From assembly GCF_000317225.1 (NCBI RefSeq), contig NZ_AJLL01000089.1, forward strand, positions 1-64,000: a stretch of 64,000 nt of DNA. The letters are read 5' to 3'. A program made the position numbers and the translations under genes. Position 1 is the first letter of the stretch. Every line of letters starts with the position of its first letter. The notes beneath the pieces were generated by a model that searched no databases, had not been told where the DNA came from, and saw nothing but the letters and a program-made list of their open reading frames with translations. Shown here piece after piece: positions 34,625-45,346 of this stretch. The stretch is from Fischerella thermalis PCC 7521. Its GTDB lineage: Bacteria > Cyanobacteriota > Cyanobacteriia > Cyanobacteriales > Nostocaceae.

Positions 34625-35452
34625 GTGATTTATCAGCGATCGCTATTTTCACATAAGGACTTTAAAACTTCGCAATTTCAAACTCTTTTGGCAGATATTC
34701 TCACTGTCTTTTGGGGAGACTGGTTAGAGTTACGTGTCAGAATTACCCAAATAGCCGCATCAGGGTTAATATCTCCACTGATATATATTTTGGCATTTGG
34801 TTTGGGTTTAGGAAGTTCTATCCGACCAGGAGCAGGAATTAGCGGTAGCTATGGTAACTACCTAGAATTTATTTTGCCGGGTATGGTGGCTTTATCATCA
34901 ATGACAATTAGTTTTGGTGGAACGACATTTTCTATTTGTGGAGACAGACTGTTTACCAAAAACTTTGAGGAATTGTTACTAGTCCCCGTGCATCCCCTAG
35001 CGCTGCACATAGGGAAAATGCTAGCAGGAGTTGTGCGGGGATTGATGACTTCCGGTTCTGTAATTTTGGTTGCTTTGCTGTTTACCGGAAATTGGAGATT
35101 TCTCCATCCTCTATTTTTGTTGTTGCTATTACTTAATTGTGCCGTTTTTGCAGGGTTAGGCGTAATAGTAGGGTTGACAGTGCGATCGCTCGAAGCAGTG
35201 GGACTCTACAATAATTTTATTATCATTCCTATGTCTTTCTTAGGAGCGACATTTTTTGATCCAGGTACATTACCAGGAATTCTCAAAGTAGTAGTTTACC
35301 TCTTGCCCCTTACCTATGCCAGTATCGGACTACGTGCAGCTGCTTATTTACCCCTATCACAGTTTCCTTGGTATAGTGTGCCAATTTTACTAGTAATCGC
35401 GATCGCTCTTTCTCTGTGGGGTGCTAATTTATTCTCCCGTCAACAGGATTAA
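34625..35452 (+). CDS. ABC-2 type transporter permease
   Basis: A 275-residue membrane protein with six hydrophobic segments in the ABC-2 permease pattern: RVRITQIAASGLISPLIYILAF, then FILPGMVALSSMTISFGG, ELLLVPVHPLALHIGKMLAG and FLGATFFDPGTLPGILKVVVYLLPLTY. Drug and polysaccharide exporters share this fold. The start is GTG at 34625, as no in-frame ATG precedes it. No ATPase gene is adjacent, so the partner must be encoded elsewhere; the Wzt-like ATPase at 16.8 kb is too distant and of another subtype to be assumed. Confidence 0.85.
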   Translation: MIYQRSLFSHKDFKTSQFQTLLADILTVFWGDWLELRVRITQIAASGLISPLIYILAFGLGLGSSIRPGAGISGSYGNYLEFILPGMVALSSMTISFGGTTFSICGDRLFTKNFEELLLVPVHPLALHIGKMLAGVVRGLMTSGSVILVALLFTGNWRFLHPLFLLLLLLNCAVFAGLGVIVGLTVRSLEAVGLYNNFIIIPMSFLGATFFDPGTLPGILKVVVYLLPLTYASIGLRAAAYLPLSQFPWYSVPILLVIAIALSLWGANLFSRQQD

Positions 35453-35495
35453 ATTACTGATGGTTGATTGTTGATGGTTGGTTGGAACTATTAAC

Positions 35496-35520
35496 AACTA
35501 ACCACTAACCACTAACCAAT
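35496..35520. repeat. Heptamer STRR array, reverse orientation
   Basis: CTAACCA-type units (AACTAACCACTAACCACTAACC) are the reverse complement of TTAGTGG repeats. They lie between the permease and the autotransporter gene. Confidence 0.75.
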
Positions 35521-35604
35521 AATCTTTGCATTACTTCAAATAAAATTTAAGCATTTGCTTGAGCGCTACTGCTGGGAAATTTAGTAGAATTTGCCAAATA
35601 TATT

Positions 35605-37437
35605 TTGATAAAAAATGGTGTGAGCAAAGAAATTCCAGTGGCGATCGCCTTTTCTGTTGTATCTAATTTATTGCCTTTCAAAGCTTTAGCAGGGGATTAC
35701 GATCAACTTTTTATTTTTGGTGACAGTTTATCTGACAATGGCAACTTATATCGAATCACAGGGGGTACAATTCCTCTGAGTCCACCTTACTTTCAAGGAC
35801 GATTTTCTAATGGGCCGGTTTGGGTGGAAGTACTGGGTTCCTACTTAAATATTGATGCAAATGATACTAGTAACTATGCTGCTGGTGGCTCCACCTCTGG
35901 AAATACTAACGTCCTGAGTGAATCACTAATAATACCACTACCATCTTTGTCATCTCAAATCAACGATTTTGCTTCTGCATCAGTAACCCCTAGTTCTAAT
36001 GCCCTATTTATTTTATGGGCTGGTGCTAATGATTACCTAATTCAGCCAATAGAAAAAAGAGCAACCAATACACAAATAGTAGTAAATAATCTATCTAATG
36101 CAATAACAACACTGATCAATAAAGGCGCTCGTAATATTATTGTGCCTAACCTACCAGATTTGGGCAAAACTCCGCAAGAGCGATCGCAAGGGACTGCTGA
36201 CAGCACCACCGCTGCAATTAAAAGTCACAATTATAACTTAAATTCTGCCCTGCAAGAAATTGCCAAAAATCGTAACGTTAACATTATTCCTCTCGATATT
36301 AATGCTTTATTTAACGAAGTTATTGACCAGCCTGATCGATACGGTTTAACAAATATAAATGACCCTTGCTTTGATCAACAAGCAGCTACAATTTGTCCTA
36401 ATCCTGACGAGTATTTATTTTGGGATAACATTCATCCTACAGATCGCGGACACCAGTTTATTGCAGAATACACCGATGCAGTTTTGAATGCTCCAGTTGC
36501 GATCGTCCCACAAGCTGAAATCGCTCTGCATATAGCCCAAAGACAGGCGCAGCTGATCGATGATCGTTTGTCAGCGCTACACAACACTTCACAAACACAA
36601 TCAACAGATCGCTGGAGTGTATTTGTTAACGGTGATGTAAATCTTGGTAGTCAAGATGCTAATGAACATCATCCAGATTACAACTATAGAACAGGTGGTG
36701 CTACTGTAGGCTTTGATTATGGCGTCACAGATAAACTAGCTGTAGGAGTAGCATTAGGTGTTGTGAATAATGAGACTGAGTTGCATCAAAATCAAGGTGA
36801 CATCGAAATTGATGGCTATGCTGTTTCAGTCTATAGCAACTATGTCGAGAAAAACTTCTACAGCAATGCTGTAATTAGCTACGGTAATAACGACTTTGAT
36901 ATTCAACGTCAAATTGATTTCGATCAGCGCACAGCTACAGCTAAAACTGATGGAACACAGTTTTCCGTGAACCTAAAAAGTGGTTACATTGCCAGATCGG
37001 GTAATATTTCCTATGGTCCTACCTTTAGTTTGAAATACGATCGCATCAACATCGACGGCTACACGGAAACAGGTGCAGGTAGTCTAAATATAAAAGTAGA
37101 TGATCAACAAACAGAATCATTTATTGTGAGTGTAGGTACACAAGCTGCTGTGGAATTGAAGACCAGTTTTGGTTCAGTCATACCAAATATCCACGCAAGT
37201 TACGAATATCAATTTGCACCAACACACCGCACCATCACCACAGAACTTGTGACTCAACCAGGTATACCCATGCGTACTCAGACAAATGAATCTGACCGTG
37301 ATTATTTTAAATTGAGTGCAGGGACACAGATTCTATTTTCTAAAAATTTTGCAAGTGCGATCAACTACGAAATTATGATCGGCAGAGAAGATTTTAGTAG
37401 CAATGCAATTAAGGGAGAAATTCGCTATCAATTTTAA
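35605..37437 (+). CDS. Autotransporter with GDSL/SGNH esterase passenger
   Basis: A 610-residue outer-membrane protein. A signal peptide (ending LLPFKALAG) is followed by the GDSL passenger: LFIFGDSLSDNGN with the nucleophile Ser, ILWAGANDYLI with the Asn, and FWDNIHPTDRGHQFI with the Asp and His. From about residue 340 the protein has alternating beta strands rich in Gly, Tyr and Asn (VGFDYGVTDKLAVGVALGVV) and ends GEIRYQF, an outer-membrane barrel end. It should display an esterase on the cell surface. No ATG is in frame; TTG at 35605 or GTG at 35620 must be used. Type V secretion is uncommon in cyanobacteria. Confidence 0.85.
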   Translation: MIKNGVSKEIPVAIAFSVVSNLLPFKALAGDYDQLFIFGDSLSDNGNLYRITGGTIPLSPPYFQGRFSNGPVWVEVLGSYLNIDANDTSNYAAGGSTSGNTNVLSESLIIPLPSLSSQINDFASASVTPSSNALFILWAGANDYLIQPIEKRATNTQIVVNNLSNAITTLINKGARNIIVPNLPDLGKTPQERSQGTADSTTAAIKSHNYNLNSALQEIAKNRNVNIIPLDINALFNEVIDQPDRYGLTNINDPCFDQQAATICPNPDEYLFWDNIHPTDRGHQFIAEYTDAVLNAPVAIVPQAEIALHIAQRQAQLIDDRLSALHNTSQTQSTDRWSVFVNGDVNLGSQDANEHHPDYNYRTGGATVGFDYGVTDKLAVGVALGVVNNETELHQNQGDIEIDGYAVSVYSNYVEKNFYSNAVISYGNNDFDIQRQIDFDQRTATAKTDGTQFSVNLKSGYIARSGNISYGPTFSLKYDRINIDGYTETGAGSLNIKVDDQQTESFIVSVGTQAAVELKTSFGSVIPNIHASYEYQFAPTHRTITTELVTQPGIPMRTQTNESDRDYFKLSAGTQILFSKNFASAINYEIMIGREDFSSNAIKGEIRYQF

Positions 37438-37628
37438 TCCACAGATAAATCTAGAAGCTTGTACCATTAAAGAAGTATCGATTATACCACCTCCCCACAC
37501 ACGGACGGTATTACTACTTGAAAAAGACGTGAAGACCGATCTAGCTATTGACCCGCTTCTTTTTAAAATGACCATATAAGAACAAAAATTATATTTGCGC
37601 GTGTTGTTGTTCGTTCCTCAAAAAGCCT

Positions 37629-40247
37629 ATGCAACCAACTAACCCAAACCAATTTACAGAAAAAGCGTGGGAAGCGATCGCGCATACTCCTGAGATTGCT
37701 AAACAAAATCACCATCAGCAAATCGAAAGCGAACATCTGATGAAGGCGTTGCTGGAACAGGAAGGACTAGCAGCTCCTGTGTTTACAAAATTGGGTGTGA
37801 ATCTGCAAAAACTACGCGATCGCACAGACCAATTCATCCAACGTCAGCCAAGAGTCTCGGGAAGCATCAATTCTGTTTACCTGGGACGCAGCTTGGATTC
37901 TCTCTTAGACCGGGCTGAAGGCTATCGTAAGGAGTTTGGTGACGAATATATATCGATAGAACACTTATTACTTGCTTACGCCAAAGACGATCGCTTTGGT
38001 AAAAGTCTATTCCAAGAATTCGGATTAGACGAAAGAAAATTAAAAGATACTATTAAACAAATTCGGGGAAGCCAGAAAGTGACCGACCAAAATCCAGAAG
38101 GTAAATACCAAGCACTGGAGAAATATGGGCGTGACCTCACTGAAGCCGCCCGTCAAGGTAAACTTGACCCAGTGATTGGAAGAGATGACGAAATTCGCCG
38201 CACGATTCAAATTCTCTCTCGCCGCACCAAGAATAACCCTGTATTAATTGGGGAACCAGGTGTTGGTAAAACTGCAATTGTTGAAGGCTTAGCCCAGCGC
38301 ATTGTAGCTGGTGATGTACCCCAGTCTCTCAAAGACCGCAAACTCATTGCTTTGGATATGGGTGCTTTGATTGCGGGTGCAAAATTCCGGGGTGAGTTTG
38401 AAGAACGTCTCAAAGCAGTCTTAAAAGAAGTCACCGAATCCGGTGGTAATATTATCCTATTTATTGATGAAATTCATACCGTTGTCGGTGCAGGTGCTAC
38501 CCAAGGCGCAATGGATGCTAGCAACTTGCTCAAACCAATGTTGGCGCGGGGTGAATTGCGCTGTATCGGTGCGACAACTTTAGATGAATACCGTAAGTAT
38601 ATTGAAAAAGACGCCGCTTTGGAGCGACGCTTCCAGCAAGTATATGTCGATCAACCAAGTGTAGAAGATACGATCTCGATTCTGCGTGGGTTGAAGGAAC
38701 GCTACGAACTGCATCACGGGGTGAAAATCTCCGATAATGCTTTAGTAGCGGCGGCGACACTGTCGAGTCGATATATTAGCGATCGCTTTTTACCAGACAA
38801 AGCCATTGATTTGGTAGACGAAGCAGCCGCTAGGTTGAAAATGGAGATTACCTCCAAGCCAGAAGAACTCGACGAAATCGATCGCAAAATCTTGCAATTG
38901 GAAATGGAGAAGTTGTCGCTGCAAAAAGAAAGTAACACAGCTTCTCGTGAACGTCTGGAAAGACTAGAAAAAGAATTAGCAGATCTCAAAGAAGAACAAC
39001 GGGCGTTAAATGCTCAATGGCAGTCTGAAAAGGATATTATTACTAAAATTCAGTCTGTCAAAGAAGAGATCGACCGCGTTAACTTAGAGATTCAACAAGC
39101 CGAACGCGATTACGACCTCAACCGCGCTGCTGAGTTAAAATACGGCAAATTAACCGATTTACACCGCAAACTTGAAGCCGCAGAATCTGAGTTAGCCCAA
39201 ACTCAACACACTGGTAAATCTCTGCTGCGGGAGGAAGTCACCGAATCGGACATCGCCGAAGTTATTTCTAAGTGGACTGGTATCCCCATCAGCAAGTTGG
39301 TGGAATCGGAAAAAGAAAAACTACTGCACTTAGAAGATGAACTACATCGCCGTGTGGTTGGACAACAAGAAGCAGTCACAGCTGTTGCGGATGCAATTCA
39401 GCGTTCTCGCGCTGGTTTAGCAGATCCCAATCGTCCCATTGCTAGCTTTATTTTCCTCGGTCCCACTGGTGTAGGTAAAACAGAACTAGCGAAAGCCCTT
39501 GCGGCGTACCTATTTGACACCGAAGAGGCGCTAGTCAGAATTGACATGTCTGAGTACATGGAAAAACACGCCGTTTCACGTTTAATTGGTGCGCCTCCTG
39601 GGTATGTTGGTTACGAAGAAGGCGGACAGCTAACCGAATCAATTCGCCGTCGTCCCTATGCGGTGATTCTCTTCGACGAAATCGAAAAAGCCCATCCGGA
39701 TGTGTTCAACATCCTGCTGCAAATTCTCGATGATGGACGTGTCACCGATGCTCAAGGTCATACGGTAGACTTCAAGAACACCATTATTATCATGACCAGC
39801 AACATCGGTTCGCAGTTTATCCTCGATGTCGCCGGCGATGAATCCCGGTATGACGAAATGCGTCACAGAGTCATGGAAGCAATGCGAAATTCCTTCCGTC
39901 CAGAATTCCTCAACCGCATTGACGAGATTATCATCTTCCACGGTTTGCAAAAAGAGGAATTGCGCGAGATTGTACAGTTACAAATCGAAAGACTACGGCA
40001 AAGATTGGGCGATCGCAAGATATCATTGAAGCTTTCGGATGCTGCTCTTGACTTTTTAGCTGAAGTAGGTTATGATCCCGTATTTGGTGCGCGTCCACTC
40101 AAACGTGCTATTCAACGGGAGTTAGAAACACCAATTGCAAAAGCGATTTTGCGCGGCGAATTCAACGATGGCGATACCATCTTTGTAGATATTGAGAATG
40201 AGCGCCTTTCCTTCAAGCGCTTACCTGCTGAAATATTGACGACTTAA
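37629..40247 (+). CDS. clpB: Disaggregase chaperone ClpB
   Basis: An 872-residue HSP100 chaperone. In order: Clp_N domain (residues 1-145), AAA1 with GEPGVGKTA near 207, a long coiled-coil middle domain (about 410-530; [17 protein letters not shown]), and AAA2 with GPTGVGKTE near 610. There is no ClpP-docking loop after AAA2, unlike ClpC at 10.4 kb. It works with DnaK to rescue aggregated proteins. Length is full. I do not see a CIRCE operator in the 190 bp upstream, so heat control may be by other means. Cyanobacteria often have two clpB genes; which one this is cannot be told. Confidence 0.96.
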   Translation: MQPTNPNQFTEKAWEAIAHTPEIAKQNHHQQIESEHLMKALLEQEGLAAPVFTKLGVNLQKLRDRTDQFIQRQPRVSGSINSVYLGRSLDSLLDRAEGYRKEFGDEYISIEHLLLAYAKDDRFGKSLFQEFGLDERKLKDTIKQIRGSQKVTDQNPEGKYQALEKYGRDLTEAARQGKLDPVIGRDDEIRRTIQILSRRTKNNPVLIGEPGVGKTAIVEGLAQRIVAGDVPQSLKDRKLIALDMGALIAGAKFRGEFEERLKAVLKEVTESGGNIILFIDEIHTVVGAGATQGAMDASNLLKPMLARGELRCIGATTLDEYRKYIEKDAALERRFQQVYVDQPSVEDTISILRGLKERYELHHGVKISDNALVAAATLSSRYISDRFLPDKAIDLVDEAAARLKMEITSKPEELDEIDRKILQLEMEKLSLQKESNTASRERLERLEKELADLKEEQRALNAQWQSEKDIITKIQSVKEEIDRVNLEIQQAERDYDLNRAAELKYGKLTDLHRKLEAAESELAQTQHTGKSLLREEVTESDIAEVISKWTGIPISKLVESEKEKLLHLEDELHRRVVGQQEAVTAVADAIQRSRAGLADPNRPIASFIFLGPTGVGKTELAKALAAYLFDTEEALVRIDMSEYMEKHAVSRLIGAPPGYVGYEEGGQLTESIRRRPYAVILFDEIEKAHPDVFNILLQILDDGRVTDAQGHTVDFKNTIIIMTSNIGSQFILDVAGDESRYDEMRHRVMEAMRNSFRPEFLNRIDEIIIFHGLQKEELREIVQLQIERLRQRLGDRKISLKLSDAALDFLAEVGYDPVFGARPLKRAIQRELETPIAKAILRGEFNDGDTIFVDIENERLSFKRLPAEILTT

Positions 40248-40331
40248 CAGTCATTCAGTAGACCTATTGCACGAACACTTAAATACCCCCCTTAGTCCCC
40301 CTTGTCAAGCTGGGAAACAACAAATCCAGTT

Positions 40332-40354
40332 CCCTCCCCTTGTAAAGGGGAGGG
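40332..40354. repeat. CCCTCCCCTT hairpin
   Basis: CCCTCCCCTT and AAGGGGAGGG pair over GTA. The flanks (CCCCCTTAGTCCCCCTTG; GGTCAGGG) match a common cyanobacterial dispersed repeat; a partial relative is near 15340-15370. It lies between clpB and the PSRP-3 gene. Confidence 0.75.
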
Positions 40355-40540
40355 TCAGGGTTTGACAGGCGTAGGTTTTTTACACTTAGGAGGAGTTAAA
40401 ACAGTAGAAATCATCAACAGGAGTAGAAGCAAAAGAACTCCAGCGACCCCACTCAATTTGTCCACTCGGCAAGGATTGCGATAGAATAAGCGATCACTGT
40501 CATTAGTTAAGTATTGCCCGGAAATTTCGCGGAGGTGCGA

Positions 40541-40840
40541 TTGTCCAAGTTCATTTTGAAGATATTGTGGTTAGATGAGAACGTCGCCTTGGCGGTTGAT
40601 CAGGTGGTAGGTAAAGGTACTAGTCCTTTGACAAAGTACTTTTTCTGGCCCAGAAATGATGCCTGGGAAGAACTCAAAAAAGAGCTAGAGTCAAAACACT
40701 GGATTACTGAAGTAGATCGGGTAGAGTTACTCAATAAAGCTACCGAAGTTATCAACTACTGGCAAGAGGAAGGTAGAAATCGCCCGATGTCAGAAGCACA
40801 AGGGAGATTCCCTGATGTTACCTTCACAGGTAGCGCCTAG
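40541..40840 (+). CDS. ycf65: Ribosomal protein PSRP-3/Ycf65
   Basis: A 99-residue protein of the 30S subunit shared by cyanobacteria and plastids. The family signature is clear: [39 protein letters not shown] and [19 protein letters not shown]. It binds the small subunit and is thought to tune translation. The start is TTG at 40541, with GGAGG at 40531-40535 five bases upstream; a GTG at 40535 and a TTG at 40514 are in frame but less likely. It is transcribed alone, 290 bp after clpB. Confidence 0.9.
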   Translation: MSKFILKILWLDENVALAVDQVVGKGTSPLTKYFFWPRNDAWEELKKELESKHWITEVDRVELLNKATEVINYWQEEGRNRPMSEAQGRFPDVTFTGSA

Positions 40841-41055
40841 AAGAAGGCAGAAGACAGAAGGCAGAAGGATTAAAATTATTAATACTTCACACTTCGTAAT
40901 TCATCCTTAGCAAATCTATGTATGGTTAAGCTTATCCCCAAATTGTAGTCTGGGGATGAGCTTGAATCGACCGAATTTGACTATGCGTTATCCAAAACTT
41001 TATGAAGACGTTAACTTTGACGTCAAATTAATTTTTATAAAATCTAACACTTAGC

Positions 41056-41088
41056 AAAAACCCGGTTTCTCGATGGAACCGGGTTTTT
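41056..41088 (-). terminator. Terminator of the atpB-atpC operon
   Basis: AAAAACCCGGTT and AACCGGGTTTTT form a perfect 12-bp stem over a 9-nt loop, starting 2 bp beyond the atpC stop on the minus strand. A-run and T-run on both sides allow it to work in both directions, also serving the PSRP-3 transcript. Confidence 0.88.
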
Positions 41089-41090
41089 AA

Positions 41091-41504
41091 TTATACCATG
41101 CCACCAGCAGCTTGAAAACGAGCGCGGGCGCGTTTAAAAGCTTGATTGGCTTGGATTTGACCGTGGCGATCGCCTTCTTTAACTTGACCTAAACGAGCTT
41201 GGGCTTCGTTAAAAGCAGCACGAGCTTCTTCAAGATCAATGCTGTCACCACGTTCAGCACCATTAACTAGAATGGTTACTTCATCTTCTTCAACTTCAGC
41301 AAATCCACCCATAAGCGCAATGGGTGTCCAGCCTTGATTTTTACTAGGACGTACTCGCATCACACCAGTATCCAAGGCAGTTAATAGTGGTGCGTGTCCC
41401 GTGAGGATACCCAACTGACCAGTGGTGCTAGGTAAAATCACTTCTTCAGCAGCAGCGTCCCAGATTGTTTTATCCGGAGAAATTACACGAACGGTTAATG
41501 GCAT
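41091..41504 (-). CDS. atpC: ATP synthase epsilon subunit
   Basis: A 137-residue subunit of the F1 part of the thylakoid ATP synthase. It shows the beta-sandwich [42 protein letters not shown] and [15 protein letters not shown], then the C-terminal two-helix part ([27 protein letters not shown]) that can block rotation and ATP hydrolysis in the dark. It follows atpB in the same operon, as in other cyanobacteria, with a 90-bp spacer filled with heptamer repeats. Confidence 0.96.
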   Translation of the reverse strand: MPLTVRVISPDKTIWDAAAEEVILPSTTGQLGILTGHAPLLTALDTGVMRVRPSKNQGWTPIALMGGFAEVEEDEVTILVNGAERGDSIDLEEARAAFNEAQARLGQVKEGDRHGQIQANQAFKRARARFQAAGGMV

Positions 41505-41514
41505 ATGTCTTTTG

Positions 41515-41590
41515 TTAGTAGTTAGTGGTTAGTGGTTAGTAGCTAGTAGTTAGTAGTTGTTACCACTAACTACCAACTAACAACCACTAA
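41515..41590. repeat. Opposed heptamer arrays in the atpB-atpC spacer
   Basis: On the plus strand, six units at 41515-41556 (TTAGTAG, TTAGTGG, TTAGTGG, TTAGTAG, CTAGTAG, TTAGTAG) face four units in the reverse orientation at 41563-41590 (CCACTAA, CTACCAA, CTAACAA, CCACTAA). The transcript of the operon could fold here into a long imperfect hairpin just upstream of atpC. Confidence 0.85.
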
Positions 41591-41594
41591 CTAA

Positions 41595-43070
<1,476 letters not shown>

Positions 43071-43328
43071 TCAGATAGGGTCGTAAGAGACTTAAAATTA
43101 AGCTATGTCATCTTCAAGAGTAGCACTGAACGACGCCAGAATTTGGCATAAATTCATTAGCTATTTCTTCAAAAAAACAGCCCTCCCCACAGATCAGCAG
43201 AGAGAGCGAAGCCATGCCATTTCACTATTGATGAAATACACATGGTTTTAATCCTATTTCGTAAACTCAGGTAAAAAATCAGAGCAAAAGTGGAAATTAG
43301 TCCTAACTGTGCTGACAAAGACTAATTT

Positions 43329-45167
43329 TCATCGCATAGCCATCAAGCCATTACCCTCCGTAGACTGGAGAGCATACATAGCCGCATAGCGTCCACCTAG
43401 ACGTATCAATTCTATATGAGTACCCTTTTCTAAAATTTTTCCGCCTTCGATGTAAAGAATCAAATCAGCTTGTACAACTGGTTTCAGATTGTGGGAAATT
43501 AAAAAAGTGGTGCGTCCTTTGGTCAAACGCTCGAGCGCTTCATTCACAGCGTGTTCGTTTTCTTGGTCTAAGCCTGTGGTTGGCTCATCTAAAATGACAA
43601 TGGGAGCTTGACGTACTGCTGCACGGGCGATCGCAATTCTTTGTCTTTGTCCACCAGAAAGAGTTGCCCCCCGTTCACCCAAGATAGTATCGTAACCTTG
43701 GGGCAAGGCCATAATAAAATTGTGGGCATTTGCCAAACGGGCAGCTTGTTCTATCTCCTGGTCGGAGGCTTGTAAACAACCGTAGGCAATGTTATCTTTG
43801 ACACTAGCTGCAAAGAGAATACTATCTTGTAACACGACACTGATTTGTTGCCGCAAAGAATGCAGTTTGTATTCTCTAATGTCATGAGCATCAATCAAAA
43901 TCTTACCTTCTAAAGGATCGTAGAGGCGCAACAAGAGACTAACTAAGGTAGATTTACCTCCGCCAGAAGGCCCTACTAAGGCTACGTGTTGACCAGAATA
44001 TACTACAAAACTTAAGTCTTTTAATATACTTTTATTTTGTTCGTAGGCAAAGGAAACATTTTTAAACTGCACAGTTCCCTTCAAAGGTGGCGCCTCAATT
44101 GCTCCACGGGCATCGCGGATATCAGGTACGATGTCTAACACATCCAAAACACGTTCACCGGAAGCGGTGGCTTTGGCAATTTGCCCAGTGTATTTGGCAA
44201 GCTGGCGCATCGGTTTAAAGGCAATGCGGAGATAGTTGACAAATACTAACAAATCCCCAGGAGTAAGGGATTGTCTTAATACTAACTGCACTCCTCGCCA
44301 TAACACCAAAGCAATGGAAACCCCCACCAACAATTCCACCATCCGTTCTAAACCTGCTGCTAGTCTTTGGGCTTTGGCACTGTCTTTTAAACTTTGGCGG
44401 TTGTGGCTGAAAAAAGTATTCTCCAACATATCTTGCAGAGAAAGCGCCTGCACAATTTTGATGGCACCGATAGATTCGGCTGCGGTTGCAGCCATTGCTC
44501 CTTCGCGTTGGCGTTGTTGGCGTACCACCTGGCGGATACGTTTTGTCAGACGCATCGTGGAAAATATAAATAGGGGAAACACAGCAATAGCAATGAGTGC
44601 TAGTTCCCAATGCAGCCAGAACATGACTGCGATCATACCGACTAGAGTTAAAGAATGAGCAAGTAGGGGCATGACAGCCATGACAGTCACTTCCCGTAGT
44701 CGGTCAATATCAGAGGTAACGCGAGTAATGAGGTCACCACTTTTGGCTTTGTGGTGAAAAGATAGAGAAAGCCGTTGCAAGTGACTGTAGAGATCAGCGC
44801 GAATTTCTGTGAGGATGTTGGTTGCTGCCAAGGACATACCCACAACACTGAAGTAAGCAGCAGTAGCACGCAGAGCAGCGATCGCAACTAGCCCTAAAGT
44901 TAAGGTAGTAAGTAGGGCAAAAGGACTGAGTTCATCCAGAAAAGGAATACCCAAGGGCTGGGTTTTAAAACCAGGTAACAGAATATAGTCAAAAATAAAT
45001 TTTAGTGGCCAGGGTTCTAGTAGGTGTAAGAAAATTTCTGCGATCAGCGCCACGAAGGATACTACCAGCAGGTTTTTCTGTTGGCGGATTTGGGGTGAAA
45101 ATCGCCGCAAAATCCTCACTATTCCTGGTAAGGCTGCCCTCAAACTTTTGCGGTCAGGACGCGCCAT
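43329..45167 (-). CDS. MsbA-like ABC exporter, fused permease and ATPase
   Basis: A 612-residue half transporter. The membrane domain (residues about 1-330) has six helices and a long N-terminal basic leader. The ATPase has Walker A ALVGPSGGGKSTLVSLLLRL near 393, signature TLSGGQRQRIAIARA and Walker B PIVILDEPTTGLD. This is the type IV exporter class that includes MsbA and lipid or glycolipid flippases. It stands last in a minus-strand run of glycosyltransferase genes, so exporting their product is likely, as inference. A dispersed repeat separates it from them. Confidence 0.87.
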   Translation of the reverse strand: MARPDRKSLRAALPGIVRILRRFSPQIRQQKNLLVVSFVALIAEIFLHLLEPWPLKFIFDYILLPGFKTQPLGIPFLDELSPFALLTTLTLGLVAIAALRATAAYFSVVGMSLAATNILTEIRADLYSHLQRLSLSFHHKAKSGDLITRVTSDIDRLREVTVMAVMPLLAHSLTLVGMIAVMFWLHWELALIAIAVFPLFIFSTMRLTKRIRQVVRQQRQREGAMAATAAESIGAIKIVQALSLQDMLENTFFSHNRQSLKDSAKAQRLAAGLERMVELLVGVSIALVLWRGVQLVLRQSLTPGDLLVFVNYLRIAFKPMRQLAKYTGQIAKATASGERVLDVLDIVPDIRDARGAIEAPPLKGTVQFKNVSFAYEQNKSILKDLSFVVYSGQHVALVGPSGGGKSTLVSLLLRLYDPLEGKILIDAHDIREYKLHSLRQQISVVLQDSILFAASVKDNIAYGCLQASDQEIEQAARLANAHNFIMALPQGYDTILGERGATLSGGQRQRIAIARAAVRQAPIVILDEPTTGLDQENEHAVNEALERLTKGRTTFLISHNLKPVVQADLILYIEGGKILEKGTHIELIRLGGRYAAMYALQSTEGNGLMAMR

Positions 45168-45218
45168 TTTGATTTATTTCCCTCCTCATTTATCAAAAAA
45201 TCAGGATAATTTTTAATT

Positions 45219-45302
45219 ACGAACACAGATGAACACAGATGAACACAGATTTTATTCGTGTTTATCTGTGTGCATCCGTGTGCATCGGTGGTCGATTTCC
45301 AA
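45219..45302. repeat. Dispersed GAACACAGAT repeat, best-preserved copy
   Basis: Three exact GAACACAGAT units at 45221-45250 are followed by the reverse-type units TTTATCTGTG, TGCATCCGTG and TGCATCGGTG and the tail GTCGATTTCC. The two halves are complementary and would fold back. It separates the ABC exporter gene from the GT2 gene. Confidence 0.8.
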
Positions 45303-45346
45303 ACAAAAATTTTGTCGTAGCTTCACAACTTACATCAGATCTGCTT

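Noticed and set aside
34625-35452. The ABC-2 permease as the missing partner of the Wzt-like ATPase
   Set aside because: It is about 17 kb away, among unrelated genes, and its sequence resembles drug-type ABC-2 permeases as much as Wzm. The link is not supported.
37438-37628. CIRCE heat-shock operator upstream of clpB
   Set aside because: I looked for the TTAGCACTC...GAGTGCTAA pattern and did not find it.
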